Assembly (NCBI GenBank): GCA_947482665.1
Contig: CANKJK010000011.1
Span: 1 to 64,000, forward strand
Direction of reading: 5' to 3'
DNA: 64,000 nucleotides
Origin: Acidobacteriota bacterium
GTDB taxonomy: Bacteria; Acidobacteriota; Vicinamibacteria; Vicinamibacterales; UBA2999
A program made the position numbers and the translations under genes. The notes beneath the pieces were generated by a model. That model did no database searches and was not told where the DNA came from. It worked only from the letters and a program-made list of their open reading frames with translations. Every line of letters begins with the position of its first letter. The stretch's first letter is position 1. This document shows, piece by piece, positions 1 through 9,072 of this stretch.

Positions 1-1808
1 AAGAAGCCAAGTCCCTTGTAGACGTGTGCCCGGATGCCCACGGCCTCGAGCGCCGACTCAAACGCGCGATGGCTGTCGCGCGACCGGAACAGGATGGCGA
101 TGTCCCCGGGCCGTGCCTGCCGCGCCAGGCCCGTCTCGCGGTCCCGCACCGTGGCGTGGGTGAGCAGATGCCCGATCTCGGCGGCCACATCAGCCGCGCA
201 CACCTCGGGCGTCTCCGCGGCGAGGAGGCCCAGCGAAGGTTCCTCGCCATCGGGCTCGGCCCCAAGAGGGAACCGGTCGGCTTCGTCGTACCGGAAGCCG
301 TCGCGCGCCGTCTCCGAGCCGCCCGCCATCTCCGCGCAGAGGTCGTTGACGAAGGCCAGCACCGCCCGCACGGACCGGAAGCTGCGTGAGATGGATTCGC
401 GGACGCGGTCGCGCGGCCGGAGCCCCTCCATGAACCGCGCCGCATCGTGAAGAATCGCCGGGTCGGCGTCGCGGAAGCCGTAGATCGACTGCTTCGGATC
501 GCCCACGATGAAGATCGAGGGCTCGAGGGGACCGGTCACCGCCACGCCCGCACCTTCCCGCCACGAGCGGATGAGCAGGGAGACCAGCTCCCACTGCGCA
601 TGGCTCGTGTCCTGGAACTCGTCCACGAGGATGTGGTGATAGCGGCCTTCGAGGCGGAAGCGGCTCTGCGCGAACTCGTCCATCTGCCGGAGGAGGTCGC
701 AGGCGCGCTCCAGCACGTCCGGAAAATCCAGGACGGCGTGGGCCTCCAGCGTGCGGCGATACTCGCTGCGGGCGATCTGGAAGAGCCGCCGGACGCCGCT
801 GGACGCCACCTGGTTCACGGCAGCGCGATGCCGCAGCAGCGCGTCGCGCACGGCCGGCGCCAGCGTGACGACCATCTCCTTGTGCCGGCGGAAGAGCGCG
901 TCGGTGGCGAAGTCGTCTTTGCGGAACACGAATCCGCCGCGGCGCGGCTCCCCCTCCTGCGTCAGCATGTAGTCGGTCAGCGCCGCGACCAGCGCCGGGA
1001 GCGGTACGGCCTCGGCGTGGTCGGACTGACCACCCACGTGCGCGGCAAGGCCCATCCGCAGCAGCGCGCACGGGCGCGTGTCCGGCGCGCAGGCGAGGAA
1101 GGCGTCGAGCCCCCCGGGCACGCCCTCCCAGGCCGCCCGCAGATCCGCCACCAGGCGATCGGACGCCTCGGCGGCGGTCACGGTGCCACCCGCGAGGAAC
1201 CGGTCCAGCAGCGACGGCGCCACGAGCCGTCGTGCCAGCAGCGCCGAGAGCCCCTGGCGGACGCGGCGGTCGCCCAATTGACGGAACACGATCGCGACAC
1301 CCTCGTCCTCGCGCGCCAGCGACCGGCCGATCCGCAGCGTGCGATCGATCGCCTCGTCCATCAGCCGGGGCACTTCGGTGTCGTCGGCCATGCGGAAGCC
1401 GGGGTCGAGATCCGCTTCGAGCGGGAACTCCCGCAGGAGCGAAAGGCAGAACGCGTCGATGGTGCTGATGGCGATGTCCGCCAGCCGATCCCGCAGGGCC
1501 GCCCAGCGCGAGGCCGGCAGCTCGCCGCGCTCCGCGGCGACCCGCAGCGTCGTCACGATGCGCTCCCGCATCTCCGCCGCGGCCTTGCGGGTGAAGGTGA
1601 TGGCGAGGATGTTCGCGGGGTCCACGCCCGCCTGGAGCAGGTTGACGAAGCGATCGACGAGGACCTTCGTCTTCCCCGTCCCGGCCGAGGCCTGGAGCGC
1701 GACGTTGCGGCGCGGATCCACCGCGGCCCGGCGCGCGGCTGCGTCCTGCTCCACCACCGGAACCACCGGGTCCGGCGCTGCATCACACGGCAGAGACCCG
1801 CTAGACAT
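1..1808 (-). CDS. addA: AddA-like UvrD-family helicase/nuclease (C-terminus beyond window)
   Basis: This is the N-terminal ~602 residues of a UvrD/RecB-family superfamily 1 helicase, the motor subunit of an AddAB double-strand-break end-processing complex that feeds RecA. Visible motifs are Walker A ASAGTGKT at residues 40-47, followed by ITFTRKAAAEM (motif Ia), a Walker B region LVDEFQDTS, motif III VGDPKQSIYGFRDAD, and later DIAILFRSRD near the window edge. The reading frame stays open to base 1, so the C-terminal helicase part and the expected RecB-type nuclease domain lie outside. The ATG at 1808 overlaps the addB stop codon by 8 nt (ATGTCTAG), so the two subunits are translationally coupled. 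Assignment as AddA rather than another UvrD paralogue rests on this pairing with the Fe-S nuclease subunit upstream. Confidence 0.9.
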   Translation of the reverse strand, partial: MSSGSLPCDAAPDPVVPVVEQDAAARRAAVDPRRNVALQASAGTGKTKVLVDRFVNLLQAGVDPANILAITFTRKAAAEMRERIVTTLRVAAERGELPASRWAALRDRLADIAISTIDAFCLSLLREFPLEADLDPGFRMADDTEVPRLMDEAIDRTLRIGRSLAREDEGVAIVFRQLGDRRVRQGLSALLARRLVAPSLLDRFLAGGTVTAAEASDRLVADLRAAWEGVPGGLDAFLACAPDTRPCALLRMGLAAHVGGQSDHAEAVPLPALVAALTDYMLTQEGEPRRGGFVFRKDDFATDALFRRHKEMVVTLAPAVRDALLRHRAAVNQVASSGVRRLFQIARSEYRRTLEAHAVLDFPDVLERACDLLRQMDEFAQSRFRLEGRYHHILVDEFQDTSHAQWELVSLLIRSWREGAGVAVTGPLEPSIFIVGDPKQSIYGFRDADPAILHDAARFMEGLRPRDRVRESISRSFRSVRAVLAFVNDLCAEMAGGSETARDGFRYDEADRFPLGAEPDGEEPSLGLLAAETPEVCAADVAAEIGHLLTHATVRDRETGLARQARPGDIAILFRSRDSHRAFESALEAVGIRAHVYKGLGF

Positions 1809-4713
1809 CGGCGACGTAGTCCTTTCGGCAGACCGACGCGTAGCCGCAGTAGCGGCACGCCATCAGGTCGTGGGGCCGGACCGGGAACTCACCCGCGGCA
1901 ATGCGGTCCAGCATGTCGAACGTGCGCGTGCGGGCGTCGTCGAGAATCGCGGCCGCATCCCGCGAGCCGGGCTTGATCACCGGCAGCACGGTGCGCTTCC
2001 CCGTGAAGGCCACGTAGCCCGCTTCTTCGACAGTCCACGGCGGGCCGCCGTCCTCCTGCGCGAGGCGCTCGGCGGCAAACAGCGCGTAGATGGGCGCCTG
2101 CAGCGCGCGCCTGGGCTGTGGGCCCGTGCCGGATTTGTAGTCCACGACGCGCAGGCGCCGCCCGGACAACAGGTCCACGCGGTCCACCATGCCCTTCAGC
2201 TCCACGGTGCGCTCGGCACTGCCCAGCGTGAACGCACCCTCAAGCCTCCGCTCAAGCCACCGGCCCTGGGCCGGTTCGGCACGGCTTGTCTCCAGACGCA
2301 GCAGCACGTCGATGATGCCTGGGGCCACCGGGGATCCGAAGAACCGGGCGCGCTCGAGCACTTGGTCCGGAAGCGGGAGCGCCGCCAGGGCCTCGTCGAC
2401 GACCACGCCGAGGTGGCGCCGGGCAGCCATCACGGCCGAGGGTGTGAACGCGAGGCCGGTCTGGTCCCACTCCTCGAAAAAGCGCTGCAGCACCGCATGA
2501 ATCAGCGTGCCCCGCGCTTTCGGCGTGAGCGCGGACTGGTCCTCGGGCGGCTCGTCGATGCGCAGGATCTCGCTCGCGAAGAACTTGAAGGGGCAGTCCT
2601 GGTAGCGCTCCAACGCACCGACGGCGTAGGCGCGAAGCGTCACGGCAGGTCGTCGCGCGTCCTGTGCCGGGCGACCGCGTCGACACGCGAGCCACGCCGC
2701 GCGGTCGGCCGAGCCGTCCGGCACGGTCGGCTCGACGCTCATCAGCGCCTCGTCGAGGCCCACGCGCAGCCGGGCGAACTCGGGCGCGCGCGCCGTGGGC
2801 AGCACCTCCAGCAGGTCTGCAAAGGGCGACACCGTCACCAGCGCGTCGTCCTCCAGATGGAAGGCCGAGGCGGCGAGGTGGCCGCGCGAGAGCCCCACGA
2901 GATCGGTCATCAGGGCACGCTCCCCTGCCACGCGATCGCGATCCCCGGGCCAGCCCAGGTCCTTGAGCAGACCGGCCGGATAGAAGATGCCCGCCGCCGG
3001 ACGCTGTGGCCACTCGCCATCCACGAGCCCGGCCACCTGTACGTCGTCGAAGGTGCCGAAGAGCGCGCTCTCCGCGTCTACCAGATGCACGCCACCATCA
3101 CCGGTGCGGGGCGCGAAGGTGTGACGCTCCACCCATTGCTTGATCACGGCGTCGACATCGGCAAAGGCGACCGGCGCGGGATCGTGCTGCGCAAAGGCCT
3201 GCTCCATCGCGGCCAGGCCGTTCAGCACGGCGGCCCTGGCCCTGGCAAACCGAAGGCCTGCCTCATCGGGCACGGCGGAGGTGGCGTGGCGGGCCAGAAA
3301 CGCGCGCAGCGTCGCGAGGTGGACGGCGGCCGGCGCCACCTCGTTGAGCGGCGCCAGTTCCTCCATCACACCACGCGCCAGACGTCCCGCCGCCGCCAGA
3401 CCCGCGCGCTCCGGAGACGCGTCCCACGCCTCGATGAGTGGTCCGAGCGCCTCGGCTCCGCCCAGAAAGCCCACCTCGTGGAGCGCGCGATCACACGCGG
3501 CCAGCATCCGGCGGCCGCTCCCCTCGAAGACCAGGAGCGGCGAGGTCAGGAGCGCCATGAGCGTGGCGCGTGACCACAGCGCGCCCACGGCGGCCGCGAC
3601 CAGATCGAGTGCCGCGGCGAACGGCTCGGCCGCCAGCGGGAGCGCATCAGAGAGCTGGCACGGCACGCCCGCGTTCGCCAGCACGGCCCGCGTCAGGTAG
3701 ACATAGGGCAGCGGCCGGCGCACGACCAGGGCGATGCGATCAAGTGGGACGGGCGCCGATCCCCGCGCCTGCACCTTGATACGCCGCGCGAAGTCGCGCA
3801 CTTCATCCTCCCGGTCTCGGGAGAGGTGGAGCCGTGGGTCCGGACCGGTGTGCCCGGGTGCCGGAGCCGGCACGAGAAGCACGGGACCTGTCCTGTCTTC
3901 GGCAGGCGCCACAACCTCGTCGGCGCCTGGGAGCCACCGCTGCAGGCGCTCATGGAGTTCGCCGGCGAGGGCGGCTTCCGTCACCACGACGTCGAGCCGC
4001 TCGAGGCCAGGAACGCGAGTCAGCAGGTCGTAATCAGCCGGCCACAGCCCCTGGGCGCTGGCAAAGACATCGCGGCTCGCCATGATCACGTGCCGCCACG
4101 GGCGCACGGCCGGCTGTTCCCGAGCGGCGTCCCGGAGCCCATGCTCGTCGGGCCGGCCCGCCTCGGCGATGGCCTGCTCAAAGGCGCGGAACGCCGCGGC
4201 AAGAAAGCGCGTCTGGCGAAGCAGCCGCTCGGCGCCGCGGTCAATGGCCGATTCCGGCTCGAGCGAGCCGGTGGTCAGCCGCTCGAAGGCCTCGACGGTC
4301 TGCCCGAGACGCCGGAGGCCGTCGTAGAACTCGACCATCGATGCCACGAGGCCGGCACGAAGCCGGAAGGGAGGCTGGGCCCCACGCGCGACCGCCGCCC
4401 GGCAGGCGGCGCCCATCAGGATGTCGCGCTCCATCGACGTGAACGGACGGGGGCCCCGGGGCAGCCGGCTGGCGAACGCGTCGACCAGCTGGGAGCGGGT
4501 CACCATGCCGGGCATCAGGAGCGCACCGTCGGCGCCGAGCGCCTGAGCCTCACAGGCGCGCCGGAGATGCAGGGCGGCCGATTGGGTTGGCAGCACCACC
4601 AGCGTGTCGCGCACCACCAGCGGATCAGTCGCGCGCAGCAGCTCGCCGATGGCACCGGAGAGGTCGCGGCTACCGCGAACCCGCACCAGCCGTGTGGCGC
4701 GGGGCGTAATCAC
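1801..4713 (-). CDS. addB: AddB-like PD-(D/E)XK nuclease subunit with Fe-S cysteines
   Basis: 970-residue protein, somewhat shorter than Bacillus AddB. The C-terminal third carries a RecB-family PD-(D/E)XK nuclease with the VVDYKSGTG motif near residue 858 and GMVDRVD upstream of it. Four cysteines frame this domain in the pattern of AddB iron-sulfur nucleases: one in YQDCPFKFF (C707) and three at the extreme C-terminus, CRYCGYASVC (C953, C956, C962). The N-terminal two thirds looks like the inactivated helicase-like half of AddB, with no intact Walker A that I can see. The start is GTG at 4713, overlapping the upstream gene's TGA (GTGA). It is co-transcribed with addA. Predicted role: cleaves one strand during DNA end resection and stabilises the complex. 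Confidence 0.88.
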   Translation of the reverse strand: MITPRATRLVRVRGSRDLSGAIGELLRATDPLVVRDTLVVLPTQSAALHLRRACEAQALGADGALLMPGMVTRSQLVDAFASRLPRGPRPFTSMERDILMGAACRAAVARGAQPPFRLRAGLVASMVEFYDGLRRLGQTVEAFERLTTGSLEPESAIDRGAERLLRQTRFLAAAFRAFEQAIAEAGRPDEHGLRDAAREQPAVRPWRHVIMASRDVFASAQGLWPADYDLLTRVPGLERLDVVVTEAALAGELHERLQRWLPGADEVVAPAEDRTGPVLLVPAPAPGHTGPDPRLHLSRDREDEVRDFARRIKVQARGSAPVPLDRIALVVRRPLPYVYLTRAVLANAGVPCQLSDALPLAAEPFAAALDLVAAAVGALWSRATLMALLTSPLLVFEGSGRRMLAACDRALHEVGFLGGAEALGPLIEAWDASPERAGLAAAGRLARGVMEELAPLNEVAPAAVHLATLRAFLARHATSAVPDEAGLRFARARAAVLNGLAAMEQAFAQHDPAPVAFADVDAVIKQWVERHTFAPRTGDGGVHLVDAESALFGTFDDVQVAGLVDGEWPQRPAAGIFYPAGLLKDLGWPGDRDRVAGERALMTDLVGLSRGHLAASAFHLEDDALVTVSPFADLLEVLPTARAPEFARLRVGLDEALMSVEPTVPDGSADRAAWLACRRGRPAQDARRPAVTLRAYAVGALERYQDCPFKFFASEILRIDEPPEDQSALTPKARGTLIHAVLQRFFEEWDQTGLAFTPSAVMAARRHLGVVVDEALAALPLPDQVLERARFFGSPVAPGIIDVLLRLETSRAEPAQGRWLERRLEGAFTLGSAERTVELKGMVDRVDLLSGRRLRVVDYKSGTGPQPRRALQAPIYALFAAERLAQEDGGPPWTVEEAGYVAFTGKRTVLPVIKPGSRDAAAILDDARTRTFDMLDRIAAGEFPVRPHDLMACRYCGYASVCRKDYVADV

Positions 4714-6107
4714 TTCGAGGGAAATCCGTCGACGAACGCGCGGTGCTCGCGCTGCGCGTTCCGAATCAGCAGCAACGCACCCGACGCGGCAGACGCAGCC
4801 TCACCCGCCAGCGCCGTGCTGCCCTGGGCCACAGCAGACTGCCGCGTGCGCAATGCCTGCTCCGCGAGATGCCAGGCCCCCACGAGCATGCCGTGCGATC
4901 CGGCAATGCCGTCAGGGGCGCGCTGTGCCTCAAGGAGCCGGCCGCCGCCTGCCAGTGTGTTCAGCCAACGCCCCAGCTCTGACGGCGCCGGACCCTCCTG
5001 GCGGCGAATGGATTCGAGCACGGGCTGCAGCCGATCGATCTGCGCAAGCATCGGCCCCACGGACCGTTCGTACTGCGCGTAGAGGCCCCGGTTCATCTGT
5101 CGACGGTCGCGCTGCAACCGGACCGCACTCGCTTCAGTCGCCTTCACCTGCACGGCAGCCAGAAGGGCGCCGACGACTTCCGGCCGCCCCTGCCCGAGCG
5201 TGCGGTCCTCCTCAATCACGCGGGTCGCGATGGCCTGGGCATCGCCGGCCTTGCCACGCGCGGCTGCCGCGCGCGCCTGTTTCAGCAGACCGGCTGACCA
5301 CTTCGCATAGCGGGCGTCGGTCTGCTGCTCGGTCCGCACCTGCGCGCGCAGCGACGCCTTCATCGCCGCCCCCTCCCGAGCGGGCAGCACGTGTCGCGCG
5401 TCGTCGAGGTACCGGAGCGCCGCCTGCAGCAGCACCATCCGATCCGCGGCCCGTGGCGAGATGCGCGCGCCCGCCAGAATCCCGTTCAGCACATCGAGCG
5501 GCGTCAAGGCCGTCGGCGGGAGCCCGAGCGGTGCACTCGCCGTGTGGGTCGAGAGCGACACATCGAACGCGCCCACACCGAGCTTCGCCCGGAGCGCACC
5601 GATGGATTCGTCCAGCAGCCAGACGATTTCCTCGACATCGGCTGCGCGGTAGTCGTAATGATCCCCGGGCCAGCGCAGCAGGGCCAGACGCGCGGCGCTC
5701 GCCAACTGAAGCGCCTGCACGGGCTCGGTCGTCGACGCGACGCGATTGAGGGTCCGCGCCACCTCCTCCGTCAACTGCTGGAACTCCGCCTCGCCTCGTG
5801 TGGAGGCGTAGTGGTGATACCGGGCGGTCGACGCATATCCCTCGGTGCGCAGCCAGTCGATGGCGGTCGTCGGAAGGGAGACGACCTGCACCTGGGGCTC
5901 AGCAAGCGGCCCACCGACGGGCATCGCGAACACGACCAGGTCCGGCGTGCGCGTGTACTCGCCATAACTCAGGAGTGTCCCGCCTTCGTTGAGAAACAGA
6001 CGCAGCAGCAGCGGAGTCTGGATGGTCCCTGCCGAAGCCGGCAGCCCGCACAGCGCACCCAGCACGAGCGCCAGGAGGCCCCGGAAACACGCGCGCGTCA
6101 ACGGCAT
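4710..6107 (-). CDS. Secreted protein of unknown function coupled to addB
   Basis: 465 residues from the ATG at 6107; an in-frame TTG at 6113 is the alternative. The N-terminus is a typical Sec signal peptide: basic start, hydrophobic stretch LLALVLGALCGL, then a likely signal peptidase site after PASA. I do not recognise a catalytic domain. The mature part is largely helical with many Ala/Leu/Arg/Gln residues and a conserved-looking RYHHYAST stretch near residue 97. It is probably periplasmic. Its stop overlaps the addB start (GTGA), so it is the first gene of an addBA transcript. There is no obvious functional link between an exported protein and DNA repair, so the coupling may be only transcriptional. 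A TACAAT box lies 15 nt upstream of the ATG. Confidence 0.75.
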   Translation of the reverse strand: MPLTRACFRGLLALVLGALCGLPASAGTIQTPLLLRLFLNEGGTLLSYGEYTRTPDLVVFAMPVGGPLAEPQVQVVSLPTTAIDWLRTEGYASTARYHHYASTRGEAEFQQLTEEVARTLNRVASTTEPVQALQLASAARLALLRWPGDHYDYRAADVEEIVWLLDESIGALRAKLGVGAFDVSLSTHTASAPLGLPPTALTPLDVLNGILAGARISPRAADRMVLLQAALRYLDDARHVLPAREGAAMKASLRAQVRTEQQTDARYAKWSAGLLKQARAAAARGKAGDAQAIATRVIEEDRTLGQGRPEVVGALLAAVQVKATEASAVRLQRDRRQMNRGLYAQYERSVGPMLAQIDRLQPVLESIRRQEGPAPSELGRWLNTLAGGGRLLEAQRAPDGIAGSHGMLVGAWHLAEQALRTRQSAVAQGSTALAGEAASAASGALLLIRNAQREHRAFVDGFPSK

Positions 6108-6122
6108 CCTCAAGTCGAGGCG

Positions 6123-6128
6123 ATTGTA
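6123..6128 (-). promoter_or_regulatory. -10-like box upstream of the secreted protein/addBA unit
   Basis: TACAAT read on the minus strand, 15 nt upstream of the ATG at 6107. I see no convincing -35 hexamer at 16-18 nt. It is one of several such boxes close to start codons in this window. Confidence 0.4.
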
Positions 6129-6230
6129 CAGCCCGGGTCTGGACAGACTGGGTCACGGCGCTGTGGAAAACGTGTGCATGCGAAGTGGAAATCATGTGGA
6201 CCGGCGCGCGGTTTCAGTTTTTTTTGCGCC

Positions 6231-6246
6231 AGATCGCTGGCGATCT
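6231..6246. repeat. 16-bp inverted repeat next to a T8 tract
   Basis: Perfect palindrome AGATCGC-TG-GCGATCT, preceded on the plus strand by eight T residues at 6218-6225. It lies in the 244-bp divergent spacer between the secreted-protein gene and the small gene at 6352. The order (T tract before the hairpin on plus, A tract after it on minus) does not fit a Rho-independent terminator on either strand. It could be an operator for either divergent gene. No function is demonstrated. Confidence 0.35.
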
Positions 6247-6351
6247 CCTCCAGATCGCGACTGTGCACGGCTGTTCGTGTCGCGCTTCGCTTGATCGCCA
6301 GCGCCAGGTCACTAAGATCAACGTTTCCAAGTTCACAGAGACCGGCGGGAA

Positions 6352-6579
6352 ATGAGCGGAGCGGCACAGCAATTCGAGGAAGTCATCGGGGGACGCACCT
6401 TTCACATTGAGGTGTCCCGGGTGACAGGCACGCCAGCACGATGGCGGGCCCAGATCCAGCGGGCGGCGGGCATGCCGACGGCGATGATGCCGTTCTATGG
6501 CCAGACGCCGGACGAGGCGGCACAGGGGCTCAGCCGATGGCTGACCCTTGTCTACAGCGCCGCGACCCCGGTCTCGTAA
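6352..6579 (+). CDS. Small conserved-looking protein of unknown function
   Basis: 75 residues, ATG at 6352 preceded by GGCGGGAA as a plausible ribosome-binding site. The sequence reads as a compact alpha/beta domain: a beta-rich start (GRTFHIEVSRV, RWRAQI), a PTAMMPFYGQTP turn and a helix ending GLSRWLTLVYSA. The strand-strand-helix order is loosely like HicB-type or dsRBD-like folds, but I see no diagnostic motif and no HicA partner beside it, so no function is assigned. It stands alone between the divergent addBA unit and tRNA-Ala, with 49 nt to the tRNA. The coding call rests on the sensible composition, the start and RBS, and the absence of any competing gene. Confidence 0.6.
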   Translation: MSGAAQQFEEVIGGRTFHIEVSRVTGTPARWRAQIQRAAGMPTAMMPFYGQTPDEAAQGLSRWLTLVYSAATPVS

Positions 6580-6628
6580 CCAATCGACCGGCGGGGCCGT
6601 GTTAAGATGCTCGAGTCGTCGTCGACGT

Positions 6629-6704
6629 GGGCCTGTGGCGCAGCTGGGAGCGCGCATGAATGGCATTCATGAGGTCACCGGTTCGATCCCGGTCAGGTCC
6701 ACCA
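6629..6704 (+). tRNA. tRNA-Ala (anticodon GGC)
   Basis: A complete cloverleaf can be drawn. The acceptor stem GGGCCTG/CAGGTCC has 7 pairs with one G-T, the D stem is GCGC/GCGC, and the anticodon stem CATGA/TCATG encloses loop ATGGCAT, giving anticodon GGC. The variable loop is AGGTC and the T arm is ACCGG-TTCGATC-CCGGT, followed by A and an encoded CCA end. GGC reads GCC and GCU alanine codons. Reading through this gene on the opposite strand gives a familiar spurious Arg/Asp-rich peptide, which is not a real protein. Confidence 0.97.
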
Positions 6705-6870
6705 ACTTCTTCCCCGCGACGTCCCGGCCTCACGTAGGTCACTGACAACCCCCTCCGGCCGCTCACATCTCTGGTGCGGCATTGGCGCATACCCGAACAG
6801 ACTGGCGACAGGCCCGTGGCATGTGTCGTTCGGCACGCGTTGCCGCAATGGACACACGCTGGCCTCGAGC

Positions 6871-9072
6871 TCAGCGCGCCGCCGCGGCCCCGGGCAGTTG
6901 ACCATCGAGCAACGCTGCCGCCTTGACGGGATCGGCCGTCGGCAACCGGCAGACGTAGTTTTCGCAGAGATAGAGCGTGGCCCGGCCGCCGATCCGCTTC
7001 ATCGGCGCCACCGTCGGAAGCCACCGGGCCAGCTGACGCTGCCCGTCACCCCCATCCGCCAGCAGCACGACCGTCGCAGGCAGGAAACGCGCATGGACGA
7101 GGCGGAGCATCGCGCGCGTATCCGGCGCGCCAGGCTGGCCCGCGACAACGATCTGCTTCGGTGTCGACAGACTGAAGTCGAGTGCCGCCGCGAGTGAGGG
7201 CACGGAGGAACCGGCGCGCGTGAGCTGCGGCGAGAACGCCCGGAAGAGCGCATCCGCCCGGCTCCGCCACTCCTTGCGGTCGGTGACCTGCCACAGGCGC
7301 AGGAGATTCATCGCCGACACGGAGCTTGCCGCCGGCTCGGCGCCGTCGTAGTCGTCCTTGAAACGGGCCACCACGTCGGTGGCCAGCGCCGTGGTCGAGA
7401 AGTAGCCACCGGAGGCGGCGTCCCAGAAGAGACGGTCCTGCCGCTCCTGCAGGTCCACGGCCCAGGTCAGCCACTCGACCTCGAAGCTCGCTTCGTAGAG
7501 ATCAAGGAGGCCCGCGATGAGGCACGCGTAGTCCTCGGCGAGCGCCTCGATCTCGATCTGACCTCCGAGTGATCGGCGGCGCAGCCCTCCCGATGGGCTG
7601 TCCATCCGCGTCTTGATGAAGCGGGCGGCGGCACGCGCCGCGTCCAGATAGCGGGGCTCATCAAACGCCTGGGCCGCGCGCGACAGCGCGGTGATCGTCA
7701 GGCCGTTCCACGCCACCAGCACCTTCTCGTCCCGCGCGGGCCGCGCCCGCGTGCGTCGCGCCGCGGCCAGGGCCCGCATGGCCGAGGCGAGGCGCCGGCG
7801 GACCTCGGGCACGCCGAGGTGCATCCGGCGAGCCAGCTCCGCGTCCGTCACATGCAGCGCGAGCACGTTCTGCCCGGCCAGCTCGCCCTGGATGTCGAGT
7901 GCCGCGGGAACGTTCCCGGCCTCCTCGATGCCGAAGCGCGCCGCGATCAGCGGAAACGACTCGGTGCCAACAACCCGCCGCAGCTCCTGCGCGGTCCAGG
8001 TGTAGTAGGCCCCTTCCACATGCCGGCCATCGGCACGCGCGCTATCGGCATCCTCGGCCGCGTAGAATCCGCCGTCACGATCCCGCAGGTCACCAAGCAC
8101 GTAGTCCAACGTCTCGCGTGCGACGGTGCGAAAGAACGGATCGCGGGACACCTGGAACGCTTCGACGTAGGCCGACGCCAGCTGCGCCTGGTCGTAGAGC
8201 ATCTTCTCGAAGTGCGGCACGCGCCAGGCCTGGTCCGTGGCATAGCGGTGAAAGCCTCCGCCGACGTGGTCGCGGATGCCGCCCCGCGCCATCCCGCGAA
8301 GCGTCCCAAGCGTGGCGTCGAGCGCCGGCCGGGCACCGGTGCGCGCGTAGTAGCGCAGGAGGAACGTCAGGGTCACGGGGCGTGGAAACTTCGGCGCGCC
8401 GCCGAAGCCGCCCCACGTCGGGTCATAGGCCCGGCGCATCGAGGCGTACGCGGCATCGAGGGCCGTGCGATCCGCCCCGCCGACCGGCGTGAGACCGCGT
8501 GCGCGCGACTCGATCAACTCGCGGCTCTCACGCGATGCTTTGAGCAGCGTCGCACGGTCGGCCACCCACATCGTGCTGAGACTCGTCAGGATGGTACGGA
8601 AGCCCGGTTGCCCACTGCGGTCGTCGGGCGGCGCGTAGCTGATGCCGAAAAACGGATGCAGATCCGGCGTCAGGAACACGTTCGCCGGCCAGCCGCCCCC
8701 TGACACCGACGTCAGGTACGCCATGTAGACGCGGTCGAGGTCGGGCCGCTCCTCGCGGTCCACTTTGATCGCAATGAAGTTCTGGTTGAGCAGTTCGGCG
8801 ATGGCCGGGTCGCTGAAGGACTCTGCCTGCATCACGTGACACCAGTGGCAGGTTGAGTAGCCGATGGACAGGAAGATCGGCTTCTGCTCGCGGCGCGCCC
8901 GCTCCAGCGCGGCCGGCGACCAGGGATACCAGTCCACCGGGTCGTGCGCGTGCATCTGGAGATACGGGCTGGCCGACCCGGCCAGATGGTTCGTCCGGCC
9001 CTGCCCGGAGACGGCCACCCAGGGGCCGCACACCGCGGCGAAGAGCAGGAACGCCACCACCCGCCTCGTCAT
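6871..9072 (-). CDS. Exported DUF255/YyaL-family thioredoxin-like protein
   Basis: 733 residues. An N-terminal signal peptide (residues ~1-24) is followed by the DUF255 thioredoxin-like domain with hallmark NHLAGSASPYLQMHAHDPVDWYPW and a redox-type CHWCHVM motif (C75, C78). The rest is an (alpha/alpha)-barrel-like domain of the N-acylglucosamine 2-epimerase/cellobiose epimerase type (GGFHRYATDQAWRVPHFEKM and similar). The family includes bacterial YyaL and animal SPATA20; its biochemical role is not established. The signal peptide is notable because many homologues are cytosolic. The ATG at 9072 overlaps the TGA of the upstream nucleotidyltransferase (ATGA), so the two are expressed together. 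It ends 166 nt from tRNA-Ala, and I see nothing else in that gap. Confidence 0.88.
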   Translation of the reverse strand: MTRRVVAFLLFAAVCGPWVAVSGQGRTNHLAGSASPYLQMHAHDPVDWYPWSPAALERARREQKPIFLSIGYSTCHWCHVMQAESFSDPAIAELLNQNFIAIKVDREERPDLDRVYMAYLTSVSGGGWPANVFLTPDLHPFFGISYAPPDDRSGQPGFRTILTSLSTMWVADRATLLKASRESRELIESRARGLTPVGGADRTALDAAYASMRRAYDPTWGGFGGAPKFPRPVTLTFLLRYYARTGARPALDATLGTLRGMARGGIRDHVGGGFHRYATDQAWRVPHFEKMLYDQAQLASAYVEAFQVSRDPFFRTVARETLDYVLGDLRDRDGGFYAAEDADSARADGRHVEGAYYTWTAQELRRVVGTESFPLIAARFGIEEAGNVPAALDIQGELAGQNVLALHVTDAELARRMHLGVPEVRRRLASAMRALAAARRTRARPARDEKVLVAWNGLTITALSRAAQAFDEPRYLDAARAAARFIKTRMDSPSGGLRRRSLGGQIEIEALAEDYACLIAGLLDLYEASFEVEWLTWAVDLQERQDRLFWDAASGGYFSTTALATDVVARFKDDYDGAEPAASSVSAMNLLRLWQVTDRKEWRSRADALFRAFSPQLTRAGSSVPSLAAALDFSLSTPKQIVVAGQPGAPDTRAMLRLVHARFLPATVVLLADGGDGQRQLARWLPTVAPMKRIGGRATLYLCENYVCRLPTADPVKAAALLDGQLPGAAAAR

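Noticed and set aside
447-3573. Long plus-strand frames (509 and 744 residues) opposite addA and addB
   Set aside because: They are Arg/Gly-rich antisense shadows in GC-rich DNA; addA and addB have clear motifs on the minus strand.
6231-6246. Inverted repeat with T8 considered as a Rho-independent terminator
   Set aside because: The T tract precedes the hairpin on the plus strand, and on the minus strand it is an A tract; the order is wrong for either direction.
6602-7024. Minus-strand open frame covering tRNA-Ala
   Set aside because: The GGPDRDRTGDL-like peptide is the well-known artefact of translating a tRNA gene; the tRNA cloverleaf explains the sequence.
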